Shown here: positions 21,819-33,011 of the stretch, piece after piece
Numbering within the stretch: the first letter of the stretch is position 1
Layout: each line of letters begins with the position of its first letter
Source: Stagonosporopsis chrysanthemi
Lineage: Eukaryota; Ascomycota; Dothideomycetes; Pleosporales; Didymellaceae
NCBI GenBank assembly: GCA_022560025.1
Contig: JAFISE010000123.1
Span: 23,745 to 87,744, forward strand
Length of the DNA stretch: 64,000 nucleotides
Reading direction: 5' to 3'
Position numbers and translations under genes: made by a program
The notes under the pieces: model-generated
What the model saw: only the letters and a program-made list of their open reading frames with translations
Told to the model about the DNA's origin: nothing
Databases searched by the model: none

Positions 21819-23189
21819 TTAGCTGACACGCACATCTCGCGTAACGACGATAGTACCAGGTTTCTCTTCCACATTGTGTAGTGGCAGTATGCTCTCGTTG
21901 CTTTCTTTACCTGAGCCAACGATCCATAGATTTCCATTGGAGGGTATCGCTGATGGTATTTTGACGGTGTTAGTTGATCCCCCCGTAAACTCTCCCAACA
22001 CAATGCCTTTGTCCGAGCGCTCTGATTGCTTCTGATAGCCTAGAGAATTTGTTGGTTCTGTCAGTCGTTGGGTCCGCGTGGTCAAATTGCGAGCAGCCCC
22101 GAGAAACCAGCTAAACATAGGCTTTAAGGCTGGCAGTGACGCGGCAACGATGCCCACATCGAGCTCGATAAACCTCCACAGAGTGAAACGGTCATGAACA
22201 AACGGGTCGGGGTCTTTGAAAATGGTTTTCTGTATCTGTAGTTTGACGATTGCTGCAATAGCAGCAAAAACGCCCAGCGATAACACAAACATCAGTGATA
22301 TCTTCGAGCGTAGATTGAGCTGCAGCTGCCAAACGAGAGGGATGGGAAGGAGTGCAATTATGAAATCGGTGATGATCGTGATGACTGCGAAAGTCAATTT
22401 TGATGGACGGTAAGACTAAGGACGATCGTACCGGTATTCATGAGTCCGATACTGGTGAAGGTATCCGGGGAAAAGCATTTGGCAGTTCCAACGCCGTACG
22501 GAGGTGGACGTAAGGCCATATTCCATGTCGCCTCGATGGGAATGCATTGCCAAATCTGGTGTCAGACATTTGATTAGCTCGTATCTTTAAAAAGACTGTA
22601 GAAGAACCCAGGCATGTGGAGATTGCTGGTAGATTCACTGGAAGGAGTGAACATTGACTCACTGCTAGAAGATTAGCTTCCACTCTAAGCACAATGATGA
22701 TAATGACAACCTACCCAGTGTTCCAACACAAGCAAATGTGAACAGAACCATAAATATGTTAAGCCCGTGTAGGAACCAAATATAGCCTCTGTGGACTACA
22801 AGTCGCAGCAGGAAGTATGCGATGGAGATTTTGACCAACGCCACACCAAAAGTAGCAAGGATTGATGAGACTTGTCTGAGTCTGAGGAAGTCTTGATACT
22901 TCTGTTGATCCATCGTAATCACTGCGATATGTCTTCCCATGCCCGCTTTCGTTTGTTCGACGTATATGCCAGAAGTTGCGGCAGCGAATGCATGTGCCAG
23001 AAGCATGAGCCAGTCATCTTTGCCAAATGACTTGATCATGAAAGCGCGGACGTAAAATCGTGAAACAACCACGAACGAGGCGACAGCAAACAATGATCCA
23101 CACTTAGTCAGAAGTGCCGGTGCGTTCGTGAAGGCGATGTACTCTGGGGTCAGGACCGAATCGTCAGGCACAGAAGCTAGTGCCGACAT
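21819..23189 (-). CDS. Rhodopsin-domain (PTH11-like) seven-helix membrane protein
   Basis: The minus-strand model has exons 23189..22716, 22555..22432 and 22384..21819, 387 aa. This is the fungal rhodopsin-domain family (PF20684), integral plasma-membrane proteins related to PTH11-like receptors. Hallmarks are an extracellular N-terminus, SRFYVRAFMIKSFGKDDWLML, the conserved QCIPIEATWN, and TDFIIALLPIPLVWQLQ. The cytosolic tail is Ser/Thr-rich. The start is the ATG at 23189; upstream in-frame codons lack ATG. The middle junction is unusual: a normal single intron between exon 1 and exon 2 does not keep the frame, but nested excision does. A 53-nt internal intron (22714-22662) splits the donor of an outer intron after its first G, and the join reads VGTL-IWQCIP. 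See the finding for the alternative. Confidence 0.88.
22556..22715 (-). other. Probable [D1,2] spliceosomal twin intron (stwintron)
   Basis: Reading the minus strand, exon 1 ends ACACTG. One G (22715) is followed by an internal intron from GTAGGT (22714) to CTAGCAG (22662), with a GCTAAT branch-like site. After its removal the lone G meets TGAGTC (from 22661), forming a perfect GTGAGT donor for the outer intron, which ends CACCAG at 22556. The outcome is phase 0 on both sides. The competing reading is two ordinary introns around a 2-nt exon (22664-22663), which inserts one Ala. Confidence 0.7.
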
Positions 23190-24584
23190 GGTGTCAAGGC
23201 TCAGGGAGGACAAGGATAAAGAAACAAAGAGGGTTGAAAAGATGGTTTACGAACAGGGTGTTCACTGGCAAGTCATGTACTTAACTTTGCAGACAGGCGG
23301 CGACAAGCGGCGATTTCATTTGTCTCAAGATGCGGCGCAGCATGGGAACTGTTCAGCGAACATTCAGGATCCATTGTTCAGATCATCTAGGAATTGCCCC
23401 AATGCTTGCTCTGACGCAAATTGGCAGTGACCGTTTCCCATAGGCCATGGGTGAGCTTCTGCTTCGGGTCCCGGCATCTGGTCCGCGGGCTGCATTAGTT
23501 TTCCGGGGTAGTGAAGTTCTAGGCACAGCAATCTAATCTGTGAGGAGCTTCATATCCTGCAAAATTCGCTTGGTAGTAGGTAGATTTGTGCAGGAGGTAG
23601 GGTTTGAACGAATTCAACGCGGTCTTGCATGTGAGCGTACCTTATATCATCATGGTGGGGCTCCGTTCCGCGCCGCGCAGGGGTTCAACTGGCTCTAAGT
23701 ATCCTTGTCAAGCCAGACCACCCAATTGCAGTCCGCGGGGTCTCCTTGCCTTCGCTGTCGTGTTGTCATTTACATAGTAAGGTTTGACGGTGCATCATAG
23801 CCACCAAAGTCTGCAAAGTGACTTTGTTTTGCACACTTTTGTGCGAGCGGCTCCGAATCGCTATCATAAGACGGAATATTGTCAGTGGACATCGTTCAAA
23901 TTATTTCCGGCCCAGATCACAACGTATGCATCGCAGAAACATCCTGGACTTTCTTTGTGGCACGGTCAGATCCTACTTACTTTCATCCAATGGGATGCTG
24001 GGAACAGCGGGTCCATGCTCTAGAGGAAGATACAACATGGAACAATGAGTACATGCTGGCCACAGCATCGCATCCACCGAGCGCGGTCGAATATACGTTC
24101 ATCGCACCTCGATGTTCTTGGTTTCTGTTCGCTTTCCAGCTGTCTACATTGTATCGTAAACTTACCACTGTCACCTCTCGCCTTGGATGTCTTACAGTCG
24201 TTACAATCTTTTACCTCTCGCATCCATCGCGCGGATTTCAATTTTGTTAGCGTCGCCGGGCCATCTTTCCTGACTCTCCCTGCATGAGCATCGACTGACA
24301 CGATTAGCCATGGCGACTTCTGGGCTGACTAGAGGTGTTGTACGTTGAAGTATCAATTTGGCTCTCGACCCTGATCCCTTGCTCTCCATAAGCACCATAC
24401 CGTAAATGCAAAAGGCTGGTCTGCAGGGCCCTGTTGCCACGAGGCGCAATCAAGTGTCTGTGTCACATATATAAAGCACATGGATGTTCATGCCTTCCGA
24501 AATCGATCAAAACATTATTAGTTTCCGTTCCACGAATTTCTTCACTCATTTCCCCTCAGACAAAAGTTTTTCAGATCGTTCGCA
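23190..24584. other. Gene-free gap of 1.4 kb
   Basis: This lies between two divergent genes. Small frames of 60-120 codons overlap on both strands around 23780-24450 without domains. No other structure was noticed. Confidence 0.45.
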
Positions 24585-26014
24585 ATGCGGTTCTTTACCA
24601 TTACGATCGCAGTGCTCCTTGGTACCGGTAGCGCTACCCCTACGTTCTTCAAGAATGGCGAGCAAGAGGTTCTAGCGGCCAAAGCTGTAGTCAACATCGG
24701 TCTCAATGCGGCCCAGTACGGATACCCTAGCCCGAGAACTTGCACGCTGAAGAACGTGGCAGTGCGCCGAGAATGGTGAAGAATCTAGAGTTAACGAATA
24801 TGACCGAGTTCGAGTCTGACAAGTATAGGTCTACACTTTCTCGGAAAGAGAAACTGAACTACATTGATGCTGTCAGATGTCTCCTTAAAAAGCCCGCATT
24901 GACGCCATCGGCAATCTCCGCCGGAGCTCGGAGTCGGTTCGATGACTTTGTTGTCACCCACGTGCAGCAGACCTTCTCTGTACATGGAACTGTAAGTACC
25001 AGCCATTCTCGTACTTACTATGGCATTCGCTAACCGGTCATAGGCCAATTTCCTTGCCTGGCACCGCTACTACATCTGGGCCTATGAGCAGCTTTTGCGG
25101 AACGAGTGCGGCTACAAGGGCTACCTTCCCTACTATAACTGGGCTTGGTGGGCCGAAGATCCATCGAAGTCTCCTCTCCTTGACGGCAGCGATACAAGCA
25201 TTGGAGGGAATGGCGAATACATTGTTGGGAGGAACTACACATGTGTTGGACAGATCGAGACTTGCATGATCAAGCTCAACCCGGGTCAGGGTGGAGGCTG
25301 CATCAAGAGTGGGCCTATGAAAGAGTAAGCCAACACTCGAACTGATCAACACTGAAATCGAACTGACTTCTTCACAGATGGACAGTGAACCTTGGACCCA
25401 TCAACACAAGATGGCTGAACATTAAGAAGAACCCCTCCCCTGACGGCTTGGGGTACAATCCTCGCTGTTTGAGTCGTGATTTGATGAAGGATGCATCGCT
25501 CGGATCTACTGACAAGATTGTATCGGATCTCATCAAGAACAGCAAAGACATTCGCACTTTTCAAAAGTGAGTTGAAACAATGGCGTCCATCACAGACTGC
25601 TAATACACGCAGCTTGCTTCAGGGTGACTTTCCTAACGGATACATAGGTGTCCACTCCGCTGGACACTACACTATTGGAGGTGACGCTAGCACTAATTTT
25701 TTTAACTCACCCTCTGACCCGTACTTTTACTGTGAGTCCTGGCGAATCAGCTTAGTTTGGGCAAGACTAATGTCTGATCAGTCCATCACAGTCAGATTGA
25801 TCGTGTTTGGTGGATCTGGCAAAACCAGGACATCAAGAAGCGTCAATATGACATTGCCGACACCCTGACATTCCTGAATCTGCCTCCCAGCCGGAACGGT
25901 ACTCTTGACGACAACATGTCTTTGGGATCTATGCTCGAGGCACAGTTTCCCAACATCACTCAACGTGATGCAACGAGCACCTTAGCAGGCCCCTTTTGCT
26001 ATATCTACGCTTGA
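24585..26014 (+). CDS. Secreted tyrosinase (type-3 copper enzyme), six exons
   Basis: The model is join(24585..24775,24829..24991,25044..25324,25378..25566,25613..25731,25782..26014), 391 aa. The protein starts with a signal peptide (MRFFTITIAVLLGTGSATP). CuA ligands are His108, His116 and His125, within THVQQTFSVHGT and FLAWHRYY. CuB ligands lie in GVHSAGH (His289, His293) and in DPYFYFHHSQIDRVWW. All five introns are 46-53 nt with GT-AG borders and clear branch sites. Tyrosinases oxidise monophenols and diphenols to quinones with O2. The short form, without the long C-terminal cap of melanin-type fungal tyrosinases, resembles secreted or secondary-metabolite tyrosinases. No metabolite cluster is visible next to it, so the substrate is open. 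Confidence 0.93.
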
Positions 26015-27693
26015 ATTTGGTGAGATCGAAATCTGGCCCTTCTTTGTTGATATGAACATCTTTCGGTATATAGACACGACCAGCATTACGATACGATAAA
26101 TTAATCCGATAGAGGCATTCCACGGAGCAAACCAGTCGTTCAACGTTGTGCAATCTGGAAGGCTGACTGCCTAAACTAAGAAGGCGTAAAATGCTGTCGT
26201 GACGCCTCGAGCATTCACGACAATAATTTAGCGACAAGCGCAGGTATTTTCAAACATGAGTCTGCGCTCCAACTATACTTCCACTTGTCTTGACAAAGAC
26301 AGCGAGGAAGCATCGGTCTGCCAACGATCTGGTAGCACAGCGCAGGGATGGATAGCCACATTGGATCCTTGGATGCCCCTCAATCCAGACGTTCAGATCA
26401 CTCTCAGCAGCGCCCATTGTTGTACTTCCCAGATCCCAATCATCAGAGATCCCCCAAAGCCACTGCGTCAGGGGCCTCTCGACATTCCTGTCACTCATCG
26501 CGCAACCGCACCACTGCGCACCTAATGCTATGTGTGCGTTCATGATCCCAGAAGACCGACACGCTGTTCCCATGGCGTTGGGTGATGAAGATCATCTCAG
26601 ACTGGAGGCTCGACGCCATTCGTTCGTTGCAGATTCATCACTACTAGTTACCTTCACGTGCATTGATGCACATGTATGCTTTCAGCACAGCACAGCAAAT
26701 ACGTATCTAGTAGTTTGGAGCTCTAAAATCGCGATTCAGACTTGCAACGAGACGCATCTAGATAGCCGGTGTGGCAGAGCCAATCTGATATTGTAGCGGC
26801 CAGCAATTCTTATTGTAGGCTTTACAAAAATCCAGCGATGCAGCGCAATGTGAACTGCCGATTGACGAGGTAATAGGTCCGGAACAATCGTTGTATTCAG
26901 CTTTCAGACCTTCAGCTGCGGTGCCTAAACAATTTTTTTGAGTTCGCACGAGCTATGCACTTGCTTTTGATTACCGGAGTGACCGGTAGTCGGTTGGCGG
27001 GGAAGTCTCGAAAATGACGTGCTCAAGCCGGTGGATAGCAACATCATGCCCAGTCACACCAGGACCACCAAAGCCTGGGTACGGCCTAGGCCAAGAACAG
27101 AATTATTCCACTACAACACCAAAGCAGTTATGACGAGAGGTATGATAAGGCGTCGTTGCACGCGAGAAAGTCGAAGAGATGGGAGCTAAGGCGGCGTGTA
27201 TGCTCTAGAGCTCAGTGGTGATGTTCTGCAGTCACTCGAGGTACCTGGCGTTGGCAAAAGCTTGTCGACGACGGACCGAACCACAGTACGACTTGGAAAG
27301 ACTCACTGCCCCAATGCGACGTCCCGAAGTCAAGACTTCCAGGCCAGCGCCTCATGGTTGTCGAATTCTTGGACGAAGTGAGGAATCCACTGCTAATTGT
27401 CAGCGGCTCAAAGGAACCTATGCCTTCTCGTCAAATAACAGTGCGCCGAGCCGTCGGAACGATATGAGCTCGTGAGCCCAGCACGCCGAGCGTCGCTCAG
27501 CCAAATGTTGCCATGCTTCGACCGCACTTGGCGGCGCAGAGTCTGGGTGTTCTCAGGTGTGCAGCAGCGCTATCGGGGCTATGATGCTCCAGATTCGTGG
27601 GGGTTCTGCACTGTATAAGTATTGTGTGCTCAGCGCGTACCGTGATTTTAGACAGACAGTGACCTGCGTTGACGTTGCCCATCAACCGACAAT
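26015..27693. other. Gene-free gap of 1.7 kb
   Basis: Only short overlapping frames are present. The last part is the promoter and leader of the permease gene. I see no repeat, RNA gene or gene fragment. Confidence 0.45.
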
Positions 27694-29375
27694 ATGGGTA
27701 CTGACATCAAAGACATCGATTACACCAAAGGTGATGAATATGGAGTTGCCACGGAGCCAGTGCTGGTTCGTGACTGGACCGTGGAAGAGGAGAAGAAGGC
27801 CAAGCGCAAGTAAGTTGAGCATTGTCGATATCGATTTGGTCTGACCGTGGGTGATCAGGCTTGACTTGATCATCATGCCTCTCCTTACACTCGGTTTCTT
27901 CTGTCTGCAGGTAAGTCCATCTTCGTCACTGCTTGCCATACCATCCTAACATCCAAAGCTCGATCGTGGTAACATTGCCAATGCCATTACCGACGACTTC
28001 ATGGAGGACATCGGCATCACCCAGGATCAATTCAACGTCGGCCAGCAAATGCTCTCGCTTGGTATCGTGCTCTTCGAGATCCCTGCCAACATGGCCCTCT
28101 ACCGTGTCGGTCCCGGCAAGTGGCTCACCCTCCAACTCTTCCTCTTCGGCACTGTCAGCACCTTCCAAGCCTGGCAAAACAACTACGGCTCTTTCATTGC
28201 TACTCGCTTCCTGCTCGGCATCACAGAGTCCGGTTTCATCCCCGGCGGTCTCTGGACACTGTCAACATGGTACACACGCTCCGAGACGGCCAAGCGCGTC
28301 ATGATCTTCTACTTCGGCAACCAGTTTGGCCAAGCGTCCGCCAAACTGCTCGCGTTCGGTATCCTGCACATGCGTGGCGTCGGCGGCAAGGCAGGCTGGT
28401 TCTGGCTCTTCGTGCTGATGGGTGGCTTCACAATTATCAGCGGTTTCATCCTGGGTTTCTTCCTGCCCGACTCGTTCAAGAAGCCTCACCCGACCTTCGC
28501 ACCGAAGTGGCAGATGTTTACAGACCGCGAGATCCACATCCTGCGCAGCCGAGTCCACATCGACGAGCCCGCCAAGAGCAGGAAGAAGAAGAAGATTGGT
28601 CTTGCTGCGTTCAAGAAGGCTTTCACCAACTGGCGTATGTGGGCTCACTTCCTCATTACCCTGTGCAACAATGGTCCTCAGCGCGCTTTCGACACCTATG
28701 CCCCATCCATCGTCACCTCGTTTGGCTTTGGCGCACTGCGATCCAACGCCTTGGCTGCTGTCGGCCTGTTCCTCCAGATCCCCGTGTCGTTCTCTTTCAG
28801 TTGGTTCTCGGATCGCTTTGACCGCCGTGGAGAGACGGTGATGGCGGGTTTCAGCTGTCACTTGCTGGGCTACATCTTCAACCGCATCTTCACTGAGACC
28901 AACATCCGGGGGGCGAAGTACTTTGGTGTTGTGTGGACACAGACATTCGGCACTTTCTCGCACCCGCTGAACATCACCTGGATGTCGCTGACCTGTACCG
29001 ATTCCGAGGAGCGCGCTCTCGCCATGGCTCTGTAAGTTTTGCTCCTCGTACCGCAATTGTTCCTCGTGGCTAATGTGTCGCAGCGTCATCATGGGAGCCA
29101 ACATCGCCGGTATCTACGGTGCGCAGATCTTCCGTCGCGACGACCGTCCGCGCTACCGTCGCGCTTTTGCTGTTGCTTGCGCCGTTCTCGCCGTCGGTTT
29201 GCTCATCTCTATCGGTCGCTACATCGAAGACAAGCTCCGTCGGCGCAGGAAGGCGCGTCAGGTCGACGAGACATCGTCTACCGAGGGTGAGACCCCCACT
29301 TTCTTGCCGAGTGACGAGCAGCCTGCGCCTATTGTCGATGGAAGGAGGCCGTCGTTGACGACTGGCAAGTTTTGA
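27694..29375 (+). CDS. MFS permease of the allantoate/anion:cation symporter group
   Basis: The model is join(27694..27809,27859..27910,27959..29031,29084..29375), 510 aa. It is a 12-helix major facilitator of the Dal5/Tna1-like anion:cation symporter type, which carries allantoate, nicotinate, pantothenate, biotin precursors or similar organic anions. The start is MGTDIKDIDYTKGDEYGV, followed by RKLDLIIMPLLTLGFFCLQLD and RGNIANA, a signature of this subfamily. Loop 2-3 shows FEIPANMAL; the central loop is basic (KSRKKKKIG). The second exon is only 52 nt. The three introns are 48-52 nt; the second ends in AAAG. It resides in the plasma membrane. The substrate cannot be told from sequence. Codon use is markedly C-rich, suggesting good expression. 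Confidence 0.92.
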
Positions 29376-29713
29376 GTCCGAGGCGGAGAAAGAGGAGTGA
29401 AAAGTTGGCTCGCTCTTGTGGATTCGGAGCGCTGGTCTGTACTGGATTTCCCGAAATCAATCGCTCATATTGCTAGTATACCCCTTGAGATGATGTAGAG
29501 AAGAACCTTGCGTAGCACACAATAAGCGGTCCTTGCCTTATACAACGCTTGTTCCTAAGTCTAATTGTGTACGACCGAGTTTCCGACATACTCAGCTCTT
29601 CAAACATAACGACATGCAATGCATGTAATACACAAGATGAGCGACCCATCCACTTCCCAGCGAACAAGGCGTATCTCAACAAACACATCAGACACAGCGC
29701 TCACGCCACCCCA
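29376..29713. other. Convergent intergenic region
   Basis: This 338-bp region between two converging genes presumably holds both 3' ends. No gene is seen. Confidence 0.5.
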
Positions 29714-30269
29714 TCAACCCAACAACGAAGCCGCCTTGTAAATCTGCCAGAACGTCAACCCCGCCCCAACCGCCCAGAACGAGCTGCGAACAAAACTCTT
29801 CGCATGGTCCGCAATCGCAACATACGACACCACATATGCAGCCCTACACTCCGTCAGCCCCCACCCTCTGCTCAAAAAATAATACCCCCCCATCCACCTT
29901 TGGAAAAAAAACTCACCTCACAGCCATAAACGCCACCACAAACGTCGCCAGCCCCGTCTCACCCCCGCCCAGCACCTGGCCCTTTGCCGTAACCCTCTCC
30001 GCGACCAGGCTAGCCAGCACGGCCACGGCGTACAGCGGCAGCTGCTCGACATTGTTGCTGTGCGCATTCTCCGCGCGCTGGTATTTTTGGAACACGGCGT
30101 CGGGGACTTTTCCCTGCACGGCGGAGGGCGACAGCGAGGCTTTTGGGTTTGCGTTGTTGAGGTGGTAGCCGGCGGAGGAGAGGAGGGAGGCGGCGTACAT
30201 GTGCGGCGCGAGGGAGAAGATGTAGTAGGCGGGGATGGAGAGGAGGGGGTAGTTTAGTGGGGAAGACAT
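29714..30269 (-). CDS. MAPEG-family membrane protein
   Basis: The minus-strand model is 30269..29917 plus 29843..29714, 160 aa. MAPEG proteins are small four-helix membrane enzymes, often microsomal glutathione transferases. The conserved core RAENAHSNNVEQLPLY, with its Arg, Asn and Glu residues for thiol binding, is clear. Helices lie near the N-terminus (LLSIPAYYIFSLAPHMYAA), after the core (AVAVLASLVAE), around FVVAFMAVRAAYVVSYVAIA, and near the C-terminus. The 73-nt intron begins GTGAGT and ends GTGTAG with a GCTGAC branch site, joining MAVR to AAYVVS. It is probably in the endoplasmic reticulum, in detoxification or lipid peroxide reduction. An unusually G-rich tract lies just upstream of the start. 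Confidence 0.88.
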
Positions 30270-30270
30270 G

Positions 30271-30330
30271 GTTGGGAGGGGGGGGGGGGGGTTGGGGTTT
30301 GGGATTTGGGATGGGAGGGGGGATTGTGTG
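30271..30330 (+). repeat. G-run tract with G-quadruplex potential
   Basis: Directly upstream of the MAPEG ATG, the plus strand carries a long uninterrupted G run followed by several GGG/GGGG runs spaced by TTT or ATTT. At least four G-runs lie within 60 bp, so a quadruplex could form on the plus strand, which is the template strand for MAPEG transcription. Confidence 0.5.
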
Positions 30331-30687
30331 AGGCTGGGAGAGGGTGCGCGGGATGGAGAGCGGACTGTTTTATGAGGTACTGTAGTTGAGCTGTTGACGG
30401 CGGGATGGGTTGTTGCTCACCATGACGTATTGAGAGGCGGCCCGTTGTCCGCGATGCGCTACGCTACGCAACTGCGCGCCGTGGTGTTTCTTCAACACTC
30501 CAAATGCGATTGTGAATACGGACCGATGCACTTCACGGAAGTCGTCAGCTCTGTGCCGATGCCAGTTTACGCGATACGAGGAATGCGACGATGAGTCCAA
30601 CGGCTTACATGTGGGGTAATCCTCGGGCAGCCATATCTTCAATGAAATCAACCGCAACCATAGTGTATCCAGGACCCATAATTGAAC
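30331..30687. other. Divergent intergenic region
   Basis: This lies between the MAPEG gene (minus) and the GFA gene (plus). Small frames only; it presumably holds both promoters. Confidence 0.45.
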
Positions 30688-31749
30688 ATGTCGTCTGCCG
30701 TAGAAGCCAATACAGCGATACGCACTTTCCACGCGACGTGCCACTGCCGCGCATCAACTCTTTCCTTCACGGTGCCCACCGCCACCCTCCCGCTTCCGGT
30801 CCACTTCTGCCACTGCAGCATCTGCCGCCGCTCAACCGGCGCGCTCTGCACCGCAGGCGCCGTAATCCCGGAGCCCGTCGTCGACCTCTCGACCTTGACG
30901 GGCTACCACAGCTCGGAGTACCTCACGCGCTGGTTCTGCTCCACATGCGGCGCGCACCTCTTCGGCAACATCCTGCTCGGCACCACCACGACTTGGTTCG
31001 TCTCCGCGCCCTCGGTCGATGCAGAAGAGGGCGTTTGGGACTTTGCGGGCCATGTGTTTGTTGGGAGCACGGGGGATGGGGGGCTTGCAGAGCTGATGCA
31101 GAGGGTAGGAGGGAAAGAGATTGGGCTGTGGGAGACGTGGGCTGGGAGGAGCGCGGTGTGGCGTGGGGCGGAACGTGCGGGAGAAGGAGGAGGAGGAAGA
31201 AGAAGAAGAAGCAGGGGCAAAGTAGATGCGAAGAAGGGGGATCGATTGCATGCTCGTTGTGATTGCGGCGGGGTTGAGTTGTACGTTTCGCGGCCGACGG
31301 GTCACGAGACGTTCACCGAGATCGACGAGGATAACGTGCGCAGACACAGGGACAAGTGGCTCGCTATCCACGACGTGTGTAATTCTTGTCGCCTGACGGT
31401 TTCGACGTGGGTCATATCGTGGTTCTTCCCTTCACGCACCCACATCGCGCTTGCGGATGGGTCGCCGTACCCTGCTGATGGCATCGTTGGGACTGCCAAA
31501 GCGTACAGTAGCTCGCCTGGAGTCGAGAGGACGTTCTGCGGCAAGTGTGGGGCTGCAGCGAGCTATGTTTGCGCTGATCGGCCGCATGTGGTTGATGTGC
31601 CTGCAGGGTTGCTGGATGGTGATGATGTGAGGGCGGAGGATTGGCTGGAGTGGAGGACCTACAAGCTCGCACATGAAGACGATGCGGTTTGGAAGAGTGT
31701 GCGAGATGCTCTGAAGACGGGGCTGCAGCTGCACAAGCAAAGCAACTGA
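30688..31749 (+). CDS. Tandem GFA-domain (Mss4-like) protein
   Basis: This is a single-exon gene of 353 aa starting at the ATG at 30688. It holds two glutathione-dependent formaldehyde-activating (GFA, PF04828) zinc modules. Domain 1 (residues about 10-135) has CHCRAS, CHCSICRRSTG and CSTCGAHLFG. Domain 2 (about 185-330) has CDCGGVEL, CNSCRLTVS and CGKCGAAASY. They are joined by a Gly/Arg/Lys-rich linker (GEGGGGRRRRSRGK). The paired CxC/CxxC sets indicate two structural zinc-binding folds. Family members include a glutathione-formaldehyde adduct former, but most fungal members are of unknown function. It is expected in the cytosol. The two-domain form is less usual than the single module of about 130-150 residues. 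Confidence 0.85.
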   Translation: MSSAVEANTAIRTFHATCHCRASTLSFTVPTATLPLPVHFCHCSICRRSTGALCTAGAVIPEPVVDLSTLTGYHSSEYLTRWFCSTCGAHLFGNILLGTTTTWFVSAPSVDAEEGVWDFAGHVFVGSTGDGGLAELMQRVGGKEIGLWETWAGRSAVWRGAERAGEGGGGRRRRSRGKVDAKKGDRLHARCDCGGVELYVSRPTGHETFTEIDEDNVRRHRDKWLAIHDVCNSCRLTVSTWVISWFFPSRTHIALADGSPYPADGIVGTAKAYSSSPGVERTFCGKCGAAASYVCADRPHVVDVPAGLLDGDDVRAEDWLEWRTYKLAHEDDAVWKSVRDALKTGLQLHKQSN

Positions 31750-32134
31750 TCGCACCTGCTGCACAAGACGGCACGATGTTATTGCGGTCTGTCATTAGCT
31801 GATGGAAATCGAGCCCTGCACGGGACATGGACGACCATCCGCGAAGGACCGGAGAGTAACGCCGCTGAGGAACAGCTGATGCGGCTCAGTGTCGGAGATG
31901 AACTCATTCTGGATTCTCAGGGCGAGGTTCGATCTTGATTGTAGTGTGTTTCAGCGATCCGCAACCCACATTCGGGGAAATGATTCACATCTCGCTTGTT
32001 GATAATCCCTGTTACCATTCGCCTGATCCACGCTTTATGAGTACGATTAAAAGGCCTCGTCCTTCAGGCAGTTTTCCTCAGTCCGATATCACCACATTCA
32101 CTTCGTACACTCGTTTACTTTGTTTCTTGCAAAA
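31750..32134. other. Intergenic region with GH12 promoter
   Basis: This is 385 bp without a gene. A TATA-like ATTAAAAGG lies around 32044-32052, about 85 bp before the GH12 ATG. Confidence 0.4.
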
Positions 32135-33011
32135 ATGCTTGCCAAGACCCTTCTCTCGCTGGCGCTGGTCGCCCCTGTATTTGCGCTGCCAGCGCCGGAG
32201 CCGGGTATGGTCATCTCAGACACGACCAAGCAGAAGGCGACTTCGCTGTGTGGAGTGTCTGACAGCGTGGTCTTGACCGACACGCCGTGGATTGTGTTCA
32301 ACATGATGTACAACCAGGCATTGACCGTGGGCACGCAGTGCACCAACTACGACCGCGTCACTAAGGGCAGCGACGGGACCAAGAAGATCACGTGGAGCGC
32401 CGTCTCCAAGATCGACTACGTGAAGTCGACGTAAGCACCGCCTCTTTTCCAATAGCCCATACTATGCGCCTTTCAAGACTAACAGCAGCAGCGACAACAT
32501 CCCCAAGGGCTACTCGTTCGTCGGCCTCACGCAGAACCTCGAAAACAAGCTCTCGGCCATCAAATCCATCCCGGCCACGTACGACTGGACGCGCACCAAC
32601 ACCACGGCGTACAAGGGCAACATCTGCTTCGACTTCATGACGTCGGACAAGAAGGGCGACTCGACGTCGTCGGCGGCGCAGGAGCTGATGCTGTGGCTGG
32701 AGTACACGGGCGGGCAGCTGCCCATTGGGTGGCCGGCGGGGCCCAAGGCCACCATCAGCAACCTGTACGGCACCAGCTGGAAGCTGTACCAGGGCAAGAA
32801 CGAGGACACGGGCATTACGGTGAGCAGCCTGCTGCCGGACAAGCAGTTCAAGGGGACGTTCAAGGGCGACATCAAGGAGTGGCTGCAGGCGCTTGCCAAG
32901 GTGGGCGTGTTCAAGGATAGCACGTATGTGAATGTGGGCAATGCGGGGACGGAGCCGTTTTACGGAAAGGCGGTTGTGAATGCGACGCTGGGGCTGCAGA
33001 TCAACTTGTAG
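32135..33011 (+). CDS. Secreted GH12 endoglucanase/xyloglucanase
   Basis: The model is join(32135..32430,32486..33011), 273 aa. A signal peptide (MLAKTLLSLALVAPVFALPAP) precedes a glycoside hydrolase family 12 domain. The region of the catalytic nucleophile is ELMLWLEYTGGQLPIGW, and the acid/base region is NAGTEPFYG, both standard for GH12. These enzymes cut beta-1,4-glucan or xyloglucan in plant cell walls. The intron starts GTAAGC at 32431. Its 3' end is a triple tandem acceptor (CAG repeats ending at 32485, 32488 and 32491); all three keep frame and give zero, one or two fewer Ser residues at the junction. It fits a plant-associated or saprotrophic lifestyle together with GH92 and the protease. 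Confidence 0.93.

Noticed and set aside
23590..23625. B-box-like sequence of a tRNA gene
   Set aside because: The match is poor and no cloverleaf with an A box could be laid out around it.
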